Below are positions 1-7,673 of a DNA stretch of 10,992 nucleotides, one piece after another (positions within the stretch are counted from its first letter, which is position 1; each line of letters starts with the position of its first letter). Source of the DNA: HGM13634 sp045537285 (GTDB lineage: Bacteria; Bacillota; Clostridia; TANB77; CAG-508); contig JAZSPC010000011.1 of assembly GCA_045537285.1 (NCBI GenBank), positions 1 to 10,992 of the forward strand, given 5' to 3'. The translations under genes and the position numbers were made by a program. The notes beneath the pieces were generated by a model. It did no database searches. It saw only the letters and a program-made list of their open reading frames with translations, and was not told the origin of the DNA.

Positions 1-1
1 T

Positions 2-814
2 GATGGTACAAAAAAATATTTATTTGATGTTCAAGATGATGATGGAAACTTAATAGAAAGTGTATTAATGCAATACCATCATGGTTATACTATTTGTGTA
101 TCAAGTCAAATAGGATGCAAAATGGGATGTAAATTCTGTGCATCAACAGGAATACCATTTTCAAGAAACCTTGAAGCTGGTGAAATTGTTGAACAATTAC
201 TTGCAATAGAAAGAGATGTAGGAATTAGAATCTCTAATATTGTATTTATGGGTATAGGAGAACCACTTGATAATTATGATAATGTAATGGATGCAATTAA
301 AGTTTTAAATCATCCAAAAGGACTAGCAATAGGAGCAAGACACATTAGTATATCAACAAGTGGAATAGTACCTAAAATATATGAACTTGCAGATAAACAA
401 ATGCAATGTACATTATCAATATCACTTCATAGCAGTAACAATAAAACAAGAAGTGAAATGATGCCAATTAATAATGCGTATCCAATAGAAGAATTAATAA
501 AAGCTTGTAAATATTATATTGAAAAAACAAACAAGAGAATTTCTTTTGAGTATGCTTTAGCAAAAGATAATAATGATAATTTAAAAGATGCACAAGAATT
601 GGTAAAATTATTAAAAGGCATGTTGTGCCATGTTAATTTAATACCAATTAATAAAATAGAAAATGGACAATATACTAAAAGCTCAAATGAAAACATAATA
701 AAATTTAGAGATTATTTAAATTCAAAAGGAATTGTTGCAACAATAAGGCGAGAATTAGGTTCAGATATTGATGCAGCATGTGGACAATTAAGAAGAAAAA
801 ATTTACAAGAATAG
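2..814 (+). CDS. rlmN: 23S rRNA/tRNA adenine-C2 methyltransferase RlmN, 5'-truncated by window edge
   Basis: RlmN is a radical-SAM enzyme that methylates C2 of A2503 in 23S rRNA, and of A37 in some tRNAs. The frame is open from base 2 with recognisable RlmN sequence (DGTKKYLF, then GNLIESVLM) before the first ATG at 68, so that ATG is internal and the true start lies outside the window. Visible motifs are the 4Fe-4S cluster CxxxCxxC in IGCKMGCKFCAS, a Cys seven residues before the first cluster Cys (the position of the resolving Cys118 of E. coli RlmN), MGIGEPL, and the C-terminal GSDIDAACGQL with the Cys that carries the methyl group. About 270 residues are present of a usual 340 to 370. It is the first visible gene of the operon; the phosphatase ATG follows its TAG after 11 bp. 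The family call is secure; only the N-terminus is missing. Confidence 0.97.
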   Translation, partial: DGTKKYLFDVQDDDGNLIESVLMQYHHGYTICVSSQIGCKMGCKFCASTGIPFSRNLEAGEIVEQLLAIERDVGIRISNIVFMGIGEPLDNYDNVMDAIKVLNHPKGLAIGARHISISTSGIVPKIYELADKQMQCTLSISLHSSNNKTRSEMMPINNAYPIEELIKACKYYIEKTNKRISFEYALAKDNNDNLKDAQELVKLLKGMLCHVNLIPINKIENGQYTKSSNENIIKFRDYLNSKGIVATIRRELGSDIDAACGQLRRKNLQE

Positions 815-825
815 GAGAAAATTAG

Positions 826-1563
826 ATGAAGGTTTTTGCTAAATCAGATATTGGTAGAGCAAGAGAAATGAATCAAGATGCATATTATGCTTCTCAACCA
901 AGTGATACTGTGGGCTTGTATATAGTAGCAGACGGTATGGGAGGATATAATGGTGGCGAAATAGCAAGTTCACTTGCTGTAACAGCTACAAAAGACTTTA
1001 TAGAAAATAATTTTGCAGAAATAGAGCATACAAAAGAAAAATTGCAAGAGTTAGTAAAAAATGCGATAGAATATGCAAACATGTTGGTATATGAAAAATC
1101 AAAAGAAATTCCTGAACTACAAGGAATGGGAACAACTATTGAAGTGGCTTTGGTTCATAATAACAGAGTATATATAGGTCATGTTGGAGATAGTAGAATA
1201 TATAGAATTAGAAAAGAATTTATAAGAAAACTTACAACAGACCATAGTTATGTACAAAAACTAGTAAAAGATGGTACAATTTCTAAGGAAGAAGCGGTGC
1301 ATCATCCTAAAAAAAATATGCTAACAAAAGCGCTGGGGTGTACATCTTTTGTTGAACCAGATGTAACGGTAAAAGGTTTCCTGAAAGACGATGTTTTAGT
1401 ACTTACATCAGATGGTCTAACAAATATGGTAAAAGATCAAGAAATATATGAAATAATTAAATTTAATATAGATATAGCAACAGATAAATTAATAGATAAA
1501 GCAAATGAAAATGGTGGATTAGATAATATAACAGTAATTGTAGTATTAAACAAGAATAATTAA
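826..1563 (+). CDS. prpC: PP2C-family Ser/Thr protein phosphatase (PrpC/Stp)
   Basis: A cytoplasmic Mn/Mg-dependent PPM phosphatase of 245 residues, the usual size for bacterial PrpC/Stp1. Motifs in order are SDIGRAREMNQD (8-18, metal ligand D18), VADGMGG (34-40, metal ligand D36), GMGTT (100-104), GHVGDSRIYR (118-127), LTTDHS (136-141), LTSDGLTN (193-200, D196) and GGLDNITV (230-237, D233). All expected metal-binding aspartates are present. AGGAG at 813-817 overlaps the rlmN stop region and sits 8 bp before the ATG, so the start is well supported and translation may be coupled to rlmN. It lies directly upstream of the PASTA kinase, the conserved arrangement in Bacillota, and by family knowledge should dephosphorylate that kinase and its substrates. 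Confidence 0.96.
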   Translation: MKVFAKSDIGRAREMNQDAYYASQPSDTVGLYIVADGMGGYNGGEIASSLAVTATKDFIENNFAEIEHTKEKLQELVKNAIEYANMLVYEKSKEIPELQGMGTTIEVALVHNNRVYIGHVGDSRIYRIRKEFIRKLTTDHSYVQKLVKDGTISKEEAVHHPKKNMLTKALGCTSFVEPDVTVKGFLKDDVLVLTSDGLTNMVKDQEIYEIIKFNIDIATDKLIDKANENGGLDNITVIVVLNKNN

Positions 1564-1595
1564 TCCTTAAATAAGTTGGAGGTTAGATTTATAAA

Positions 1596-3539
1596 ATGAA
1601 TTTAGAGGGTAGATTGTTAGGAAATAGATATGAAATAATAGAAAAAGTAGGAAATGGTGGAATGGCAACTGTGTATAAAGCAAAGTGCCATGTATTAAAT
1701 AGATTCGTAGCAGTAAAAGTATTAAAAGAAGAATTTACTACTGACGAAGAATTCATAAAAAGATTTAATACAGAAGCACAAGCTGCTGCAAGTTTAACAC
1801 ATCCTAATATTGTATCTGTATATGATGTAGGAAGTGAAGGAGATTTACACTACATTGTAATGGAACTAATAAAAGGAAAAACATTAAAAGAAATAATAAA
1901 TGAAGATGGAAAAGTAGCTTGGAAATGGTCTGTTAATGTTGCAATTCAAATAGCATCTGCACTAGAAACAGCACATAAAAACCATATAATACATAGAGAT
2001 ATAAAACCACATAATATAATAATAACAGAAGATGGAATTGCAAAAGTAACAGATTTTGGTATAGCAAAAGCGGTTTCAAATTCAACAATAACAGCTTTTG
2101 GAAGTACAATAGGTTCAGTACATTATTTTTCACCAGAGCATGCAAGAGGAGGATTTACAGATCCTAAATCTGACCTATATTCACTAGGAGTAGTACTATA
2201 TGAAATGGTAACAGGAAAATTACCATTTAATGCAGATACACCTGTTTCGGTAGCTTTGAAACATATGCAAGAAACTCCAAAAGAACCAATAGAACTTAAT
2301 CCAGAAGTTCCAAAATCTATAAATGATATTATTATGAAGGCGATGCAAAAAGATATTAATTTAAGATATCAAACAGCAACAGAAATGTTAAAAGATTTAA
2401 GTAGAGCCGCTAAAAATCCAACAGGTGATTTTGTAGTAATGGAAAAGCAAGAAAATGATTTTCCAACACAAAGGTTATCTACAATATATGATAAATCAGA
2501 AGTACGAGAAGAAAAAAGGAAAGAAGGATTTATGAAGAAACATAAGATATTATTAATTACAATAGGAGCAATAATATTATTTGCATTAACAATATTTGCA
2601 ACAAATATGTTATTAAATGCATTTGCTAAAAAAGATATTCAGATACCAAATTTAGTTGGAAAAGAACAAACACAAGCAAAATCAGAAGCAAATAGCTCTA
2701 AATTACTATTTGAAATTGTTGGGGAAGAATTTAGCAAAGAAGTACCAGTTGGATGTATAATTTCACAAGAGCCACCTTATGCAGAAGATTTTGCAGTAAA
2801 AGAAGGTAGTACAATAAGTGTAGTAATAAGTAAAGGTAGAAATTTAGTAGAGGTTCCAAAAGTTGTAGGTAAGAAAGTTGATGAAGCAACAACCGAATTA
2901 GAAACACTTGGATTAAAAGTAACTGTTGAAGAAGAATATAACAAAAAAGTTGAAGCAGGTTATGTAACAGAACAAAGTATAGAAGCGAAAACAGAAATAG
3001 ATGCAGGAGAAACAGTAGTAATAAAAGTAAGCAAAGGGACAGAAATGGTTATTGTTCCTGATTTAACTGGTAAAACAGAAGATGTGGCAAAAGATATGAT
3101 TAAAGAAAGTGGATTGAAATTAAGATATACATATACTGATGTTGATGAAAGTATGCCAGATGGAGTGGTTGTATATCAGGATTTAGATCCAAATACAGAG
3201 GTTGAAAAAGATTCATATATTAATATATCAATAAATGTTTTACCAACAGAGAAAAAAGCAACAATAGTTGTAAATGTTAAATCTTTATTAGAAAGAAATG
3301 GAAAAACAACATCTAATGAAGATGGAACAGATAAAATGGTAAGAGTAGATATACAAGTGAATAATCAATCTATATTACCAGAAGATCAACAAATGGTGAA
3401 TGCTAAAACAGAAAGTTTAGTGGCAGAATTTACTAATAAATCTTGGGTAGATATAAAAGTTTTAATAGATGGAACTAGATATACAGAAGATTGGTTGGGA
3501 ATGGATTTAGAATCAAGAACATCTATAACAATAGATTAA
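1596..3539 (+). CDS. prkC: Membrane Ser/Thr protein kinase with three PASTA repeats (PrkC/PknB/Stk1 type)
   Basis: A 647-residue transmembrane kinase. The cytoplasmic Hanks-type domain (about 10-275) has the glycine-rich loop GNGGMATV (19-26), ATP lysine K41 in VAVKVLK, catalytic HRDIKPHN (133-140, D135), DFG (153-155) and a Thr/Ser-rich activation loop (161-174, STITAFGST). A basic juxtamembrane linker leads to one membrane helix (about 317-340). Outside are three PASTA repeats (about 347-413, 417-483, 484-549), each opening with an x-V/I-P-x-L/V-x-G pattern, then a non-PASTA C-terminal domain of about 97 residues (551-647). PASTA domains bind muropeptides or lipid II in this family, so a role in wall sensing is inferred. 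A GGAGG at 1578-1582 lies 13 bp before the ATG, slightly long but the only good start. Its phosphatase partner is directly upstream. Confidence 0.96.
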   Translation: MNLEGRLLGNRYEIIEKVGNGGMATVYKAKCHVLNRFVAVKVLKEEFTTDEEFIKRFNTEAQAAASLTHPNIVSVYDVGSEGDLHYIVMELIKGKTLKEIINEDGKVAWKWSVNVAIQIASALETAHKNHIIHRDIKPHNIIITEDGIAKVTDFGIAKAVSNSTITAFGSTIGSVHYFSPEHARGGFTDPKSDLYSLGVVLYEMVTGKLPFNADTPVSVALKHMQETPKEPIELNPEVPKSINDIIMKAMQKDINLRYQTATEMLKDLSRAAKNPTGDFVVMEKQENDFPTQRLSTIYDKSEVREEKRKEGFMKKHKILLITIGAIILFALTIFATNMLLNAFAKKDIQIPNLVGKEQTQAKSEANSSKLLFEIVGEEFSKEVPVGCIISQEPPYAEDFAVKEGSTISVVISKGRNLVEVPKVVGKKVDEATTELETLGLKVTVEEEYNKKVEAGYVTEQSIEAKTEIDAGETVVIKVSKGTEMVIVPDLTGKTEDVAKDMIKESGLKLRYTYTDVDESMPDGVVVYQDLDPNTEVEKDSYINISINVLPTEKKATIVVNVKSLLERNGKTTSNEDGTDKMVRVDIQVNNQSILPEDQQMVNAKTESLVAEFTNKSWVDIKVLIDGTRYTEDWLGMDLESRTSITID

Positions 3540-3546
3540 TATAATG

Positions 3547-3592
3547 GGAACTTACGGGCAGGAACTTGGTCCCATAAGTTCCTTTGATTTTT
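3547..3592 (+). terminator. Hairpin between prkC and rsgA, possible attenuating terminator
   Basis: A 12-bp stem with one C/A mismatch pairs 3547-3558 (GGAACTTACGGG) with 3571-3582 (CCCATAAGTTCC). The loop is 12 nt, followed by the interrupted T tract TTTGATTTTT (3583-3592). It lies 7 bp after the prkC stop. There is no room for a new promoter before rsgA at 3609, so it is more likely a partial terminator with read-through than a full stop. The loop contains a second copy of GGAACTT, allowing a competing fold. Confidence 0.6.
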
Positions 3593-3608
3593 ATATACAG
3601 AGGTAAGA

Positions 3609-4484
3609 ATGAAATTAAAAGGAAAAATAATAAATATAATATCAAATATTTTCTATGTAGAAGTAGAAGAAAAAGTATATGAATGTACATCACGTGGCAT
3701 ATTTAAAACAAAAGATTTAAAACCAGTTGTGGGGGATAATGTTTTAATAGAGTTAGAAGATGTAAAAGGAAACATAGTAGAAGTAGTGGACAGAGAAAAG
3801 TACATTAAAAGACCTAAAATGGCTAATTTAACACAACTAATTTTAGTGGTATCTTCTAAAAATCCCGTGCCAGATTTATTAATGCTAGATAAACAATTAG
3901 CTTTTGCAGAATATTTAAATGTAGAACCGATTATAGTAATAAATAAAATAGATTTAGATGAAGAACAAGCAAATATCATTGAAAAAATATATTCTAGTAT
4001 TGGTTATAAAGTTATTAAAACAAATGCAAAAGGGAATATAAATATAGAAGAATTAAAGAGATACTTAAAAGGTAAAATAAGCGCATTTTCTGGAAATTCA
4101 GGAGTAGGTAAATCTACTTTAATAAACTCTATTTTTGCAAACAACAAAACAGAAGAGGGAGAAATTAGCTTAAAAAATAGTAAAGGTAAGAACACAACAA
4201 CTTCTGTTAAACTATATAAAGTGGGAGAAAATGCATATATAGCAGATACACCAGGGTTTTCAAATTTTGATATTTATGAAATACCATATAGGGAATTATA
4301 TAAATATTTCAAAGAATTTAATGAGTATATAGAAGAATGTGAATATGCAGATTGTACACATATAAAAGAAAGTGTTTGTGGAATAAAAGATGCATTAGAA
4401 AACGAAAAAATATCAGAAACAAGATATAATAATTATAAAAAAATATATGAGGAATTAAAAGATAAGGAGGACCACAAATGGTAG
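3609..4484 (+). CDS. rsgA: Small-subunit ribosome biogenesis GTPase RsgA
   Basis: RsgA (YjeQ/YloQ) is a ribosome-stimulated GTPase that acts in late 30S maturation. The protein is 291 residues, normal for Bacillota. An N-terminal OB-fold region (about 1-70) precedes a circularly permuted GTPase domain in which the G4 motif NKID (112-115) comes before the P-loop GNSGVGKST (162-170) and G3 DTPG (213-216). This order is diagnostic for the family. A C-terminal zinc-binding C-x4-C-x-H-x5-C motif is complete at C244, C249, H251 and C257. An SD-like AGAGGT just before the ATG at 3609 supports the start. It overlaps rpe by 7 bp and belongs to the prkC operon, a common arrangement in Bacillota. Confidence 0.96.
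   Translation: MKLKGKIINIISNIFYVEVEEKVYECTSRGIFKTKDLKPVVGDNVLIELEDVKGNIVEVVDREKYIKRPKMANLTQLILVVSSKNPVPDLLMLDKQLAFAEYLNVEPIIVINKIDLDEEQANIIEKIYSSIGYKVIKTNAKGNINIEELKRYLKGKISAFSGNSGVGKSTLINSIFANNKTEEGEISLKNSKGKNTTTSVKLYKVGENAYIADTPGFSNFDIYEIPYRELYKYFKEFNEYIEECEYADCTHIKESVCGIKDALENEKISETRYNNYKKIYEELKDKEDHKW
4464..4470 (+). promoter_or_regulatory. rpe ribosome binding site inside the rsgA 3' end
   Basis: AAGGAGG lies within the last codons of rsgA, 7 bp before the rpe ATG at 4478. It selects that ATG although the rsgA frame does not end until 4484, so rpe translation is probably coupled to rsgA. Confidence 0.8.
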
Positions 4485-5137
4485 AAGTATCAACATCAAT
4501 TTTATCAGTAAAAAAAGAAGATGCATTAGGAACATTCTATAACTTAGAAGTTGCAAAAACAGACTATTTCCACATAGATGTAATGGATGGAAAGTTTGTT
4601 GAACAAGATACAACAGAAATAATGCACGAATATTGTAGTCATATTAAACAAATATCGAATTTGCCATTAGATGTACATTTAATGGTAGAAGATGTTAAAT
4701 CATATATAGATTCATTTATCCCATATGCACCTAATATAATTACTTTTCATTTAGAAGCATGTAAGGACAAAAAAGAGGTATTAAGTTTAATTAAATATAT
4801 AAAAGAAAATGGAATAAAGGTAGGAATATCAATAAAACCTAATACAAAGGTAGAAGAGATATTAGAGTACTTGCCATTAGTTCATTTGGTTTTAGTAATG
4901 ACAGTAGAACCCGGATATGGTGGGCAAAAATTAATACCAGAGACAATAGAAAAAGTAAAGGCTCTAAAAGCCTATATAAGCGAAAAGAATATTGATATAG
5001 ACATAGAAGTAGATGGCGGAATAAATTTGGAAAATAAAGAGATTTTAAAAGAAGCAGGAGTTAATATTATTGTTGCAGGAAGCGCAATAATAAATTCAAA
5101 GGATTATAAAGAAATAATAGAGAAGATAAAAAAATAG
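4478..5137 (+). CDS. rpe: Ribulose-phosphate 3-epimerase
   Basis: Interconverts D-ribulose 5-phosphate and D-xylulose 5-phosphate in the non-oxidative pentose phosphate pathway. It is a 219-residue TIM barrel of normal length. Family signatures are STSILS near the N-terminus, HIDVMDGKF (32-40, metal ligands H32 and D34), DVHLMV (65-70, H67), TVEPGYGGQ (142-150) and VDGGI (178-182, D179), so the four metal ligands and the catalytic aspartates are present. The ATG has an ideal SD 7 bp upstream. It is the last gene of the operon and is followed by a strong terminator. Rpe after RsgA is a conserved clostridial and bacillar neighbourhood with no obvious shared pathway. Confidence 0.96.
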   Translation: MVEVSTSILSVKKEDALGTFYNLEVAKTDYFHIDVMDGKFVEQDTTEIMHEYCSHIKQISNLPLDVHLMVEDVKSYIDSFIPYAPNIITFHLEACKDKKEVLSLIKYIKENGIKVGISIKPNTKVEEILEYLPLVHLVLVMTVEPGYGGQKLIPETIEKVKALKAYISEKNIDIDIEVDGGINLENKEILKEAGVNIIVAGSAIINSKDYKEIIEKIKK

Positions 5138-5150
5138 AATTATAAGAAAT

Positions 5151-5187
5151 AAAAAGATTAGAGTTTTAATTAACTCTAATCTTTTTT
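5151..5187. terminator. Bidirectional rho-independent terminator between rpe and the convergent ATPase gene
   Basis: The perfect stem AGATTAGAGTT (5155-5165) with AACTCTAATCT (5172-5182) has a 6-nt loop. It is flanked by an A tract on the left (5151-5154) and a T tract on the right (to 5187), so it can terminate transcripts from both sides. It lies 13 bp after the rpe stop on + and 3 bp after the stop of the - strand gene. Confidence 0.9.
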
Positions 5188-5190
5188 ACA

Positions 5191-7467
5191 TTAATTATTA
5201 TTATTTGTATTGTGTTGGATAGGGTCTACATCACCATTGCTATCAACATCAAATTTAATCTTTTTTAAATCGAATTTTGGTTTTGTATTTTCATCCGGAG
5301 CGTCTTGGTGATTAATTCCACTAGCTATAAATTTGTTGAAATTATATTGTTTACTTTCGTGTTTCTCGTGATATTTAGAAGCTAAGAAGTCTACTTTGAT
5401 GTATCCAACATTATTTTTACCATTTGGTAATTTTACTTTATAGAAACAATGCTTAGCTCCCATACTTTGGATTTTACCAGCTGTGAAGTTTGGTTTATAT
5501 TTTAGAAGAGCATTTCCACGTTTATCATCATATTCCACCTTTTTAGTATCGTATGAATATGTGAAATCCCATTCTCTTTTTTCACCAAGTTCTTTTGACC
5601 ACCATTCGTTGTCCTCAGGAGAGTTGTTTCCAAATACGAACTTGTTAGCACAGTTTGCAAGAATTGTTTCTTGATTTTTATCTTTATCTCTACTTTGTTC
5701 ACCTAATTGTCTAATATTTTGAGCTGATATTGTTATACCAATCTTATATTTTCTATATAATGTAAACATATTAGTTGTAGCATGTGTAACGAAATCTGGG
5801 AATTCGTCTATGTATAAGAAGTGTGGTATTCTAGTTTTTTCAGTACCAGGTCTTCTTAAAACAGAATATTGCATTAATAGTAGGAAGAATAGACCAAATG
5901 CTGTATGAACAGAAGCACCTAAATCTCCACGTCTTGTACATACTAATGTAATTTCTCCGTTTGCTAAAACTTTATCATAATTTAAGTTATTTGTTCTGTT
6001 ACAAAGAATATTCTTTACACCAGAAATCCTTAATAATACATCTAATTGAGAGGCAGCAGGTGCAATATATTTTTCTGTTTCTTCTTTATTAATACCATCT
6101 GCAAAGAAGTGCTTTTTAAAGTAACCTATTTGTAATTTGTATTTTTGAGCAAGCTCTTCATCTTGCATTAATGTTTTACACATATCTTCTACTAATGAGA
6201 AATCATTAAACATGTTAAGCATATCTTCTAAGTTAGGTAAGTCTCCATCATGTAATCTAGGGTACATTTCTTTTAATAAAATACATATATTTTCTACTGC
6301 TTGAAGTGAAGCGTTTTGTTTAAAGGCTTCTTCTAAATCCATTCCTGCTTTTGCATACATTTCTTTTAATACAGAAGAAATTATAATTGCAATTTTTATA
6401 GGATCTTCAAATGCAAATGGGTTTAAACCAACTGAACTTGAATTGTTTGGATCTATTAAATTTACTGGTATATTAAAGTTTTTAGCAACTTCCATTATTC
6501 TTGATGTTGATTCGTAATCAGGTGACATAGAAGTTAAACCTAGATCTCTATAATCTATACCGTCTGGGGTTGTGCCTAAGATCATTTTATTTACGAAAGC
6601 TTTAAATACTTTTTCTTTTCCTTGTGCAGGAGTAAGCATGTTTAAATTAAAGTTTTCGTTTATATATTCATTATCATATGGACAGTTTAATGTAGCAATC
6701 TTAGTTTTTAATGCAGTAAAACCAAGTTCTTTTGATGTTTCTTTAAAGAAGAATTTCTTTTCTAAGTCTTTTGCCATCATTGGTTCAAACATCATAGCTG
6801 TTTTACCACTACCAGATATACCACATATAAATGTTGATTGAAATCTACCTTGCTCTGTCATACGTACATCTTTACCAAATTGAGCATCAACACTTAATGG
6901 CATTTCACATGCATAAGCACCGACACCTTCTTTCTTTTCAGAAAGGTTGATACCTGCGTATTCGATAAGTGATAAACGAATAAATAATGTATCATTAATT
7001 GTTAACATTAACCATTTTATTAATGGATAGAAAGTAACTAGTGGTAAGTATATTGCTAATGATTGGAATGCTGGTCTTATTAAGTTTGAGAACTCAGTTA
7101 CTATTGTTACATAACCAGGTGTTGCCATAAATAATAACCAACAAATCATATTTATCCATTCCACTGCCATTGTAATTCCTATAATATATAAACATGTAAT
7201 ATATAAATATAGGAATGATATTTTCATGTCAGCACTCTTTACAAAAGATGAAGAACATCCAAATAAGAATGCAAATATTGGGCAAGCTAATGCAATTGTA
7301 TATTGAATTGGTCCCCAATATGTAGAAGAAACACCTGTTAACATCATTAGCACTAATTCAACTAATCTATCTACTGTAAAGTATATAGCTAATACTGTTA
7401 ATAAGTATGTAAAAAACGTGTTTCTATCAGTTTTTAGAAATTTCAAAAACTTATCTATAATTTTCAT
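5191..7467 (-). CDS. Orphan VirD4/TraG-like type IV coupling ATPase, membrane-anchored
   Basis: A 758-residue protein resembling VirD4/TraG/TraD ATPases, the hexameric pumps that deliver DNA or protein to type IV secretion channels. The N-terminal region (about 17-160) holds roughly five hydrophobic segments. Then come Walker A GISGSGKT (216-223), a VNLIDP..S..GLNPF stretch (335-351) like the family's second conserved block, Walker B HFLYIDEF (549-556, D554/E555), the SAQNIRQLGEQ motif (581-591) and an ILANCANKFVFGN block (602-614). A charged tail follows, ending in an EF-hand-like DVDSNGDVD (740-748) and Asn repeats. Unusual features are a stretch of about 75 residues after Walker A and no DPKGE motif. 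The start is supported by AAGAAAGGACT (complement of 7475-7485). No relaxase, VirB4 or mating-channel gene is adjacent, so its partner and substrate are unknown. The ATPase family is well supported; a role in conjugation is not. Confidence 0.85.
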   Translation of the reverse strand: MKIIDKFLKFLKTDRNTFFTYLLTVLAIYFTVDRLVELVLMMLTGVSSTYWGPIQYTIALACPIFAFLFGCSSSFVKSADMKISFLYLYITCLYIIGITMAVEWINMICWLLFMATPGYVTIVTEFSNLIRPAFQSLAIYLPLVTFYPLIKWLMLTINDTLFIRLSLIEYAGINLSEKKEGVGAYACEMPLSVDAQFGKDVRMTEQGRFQSTFICGISGSGKTAMMFEPMMAKDLEKKFFFKETSKELGFTALKTKIATLNCPYDNEYINENFNLNMLTPAQGKEKVFKAFVNKMILGTTPDGIDYRDLGLTSMSPDYESTSRIMEVAKNFNIPVNLIDPNNSSSVGLNPFAFEDPIKIAIIISSVLKEMYAKAGMDLEEAFKQNASLQAVENICILLKEMYPRLHDGDLPNLEDMLNMFNDFSLVEDMCKTLMQDEELAQKYKLQIGYFKKHFFADGINKEETEKYIAPAASQLDVLLRISGVKNILCNRTNNLNYDKVLANGEITLVCTRRGDLGASVHTAFGLFFLLLMQYSVLRRPGTEKTRIPHFLYIDEFPDFVTHATTNMFTLYRKYKIGITISAQNIRQLGEQSRDKDKNQETILANCANKFVFGNNSPEDNEWWSKELGEKREWDFTYSYDTKKVEYDDKRGNALLKYKPNFTAGKIQSMGAKHCFYKVKLPNGKNNVGYIKVDFLASKYHEKHESKQYNFNKFIASGINHQDAPDENTKPKFDLKKIKFDVDSNGDVDPIQHNTNNNN

Positions 7468-7506
7468 AATAAATAGTCCTTTCTTAAATAAAACATAACT
7501 ACTTAT

Positions 7507-7535
7507 ATTATCTTACAAAATCGCTAAAAAAACAA
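7507..7535 (-). promoter_or_regulatory. Possible promoter of the VirD4-like gene
   Basis: On the - strand a GATAAT (7507-7512) lies 17 bp downstream of a weak TTGTTT (7530-7535), about 40 bp before the ATG at 7467. The -10 matches consensus at 5 of 6 positions and the -35 is poor. Confidence 0.4.
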
Positions 7536-7600
7536 GAGTTTTTGCACATTTTGTTAAAAAAATTTCTAATTTTTAGTAATTAAAATTTAAGCTAAAACTA

Positions 7601-7629
7601 TTGAATAATTTTACTTTTATTAATATAAT
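7601..7629 (+). promoter_or_regulatory. Sigma-A type promoter of the flippase gene
   Basis: TTGAAT (7601-7606) and a perfect TATAAT (7624-7629) are separated by 17 bp, 44 bp before the ATG at 7674. This is the best promoter match in the window and it faces away from the VirD4-like gene, making the intergenic region a divergent promoter region. Confidence 0.75.
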
Positions 7630-7673
7630 TAGTTAGCAACACATAAAATTAGAATAAATCAAAAGGTGGTAAA

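Noticed and set aside
68..70. ATG at 68 as the start of rlmN
   Set aside because: RlmN-like sequence continues upstream in the same frame to the window edge, and no ribosome binding site precedes this ATG.
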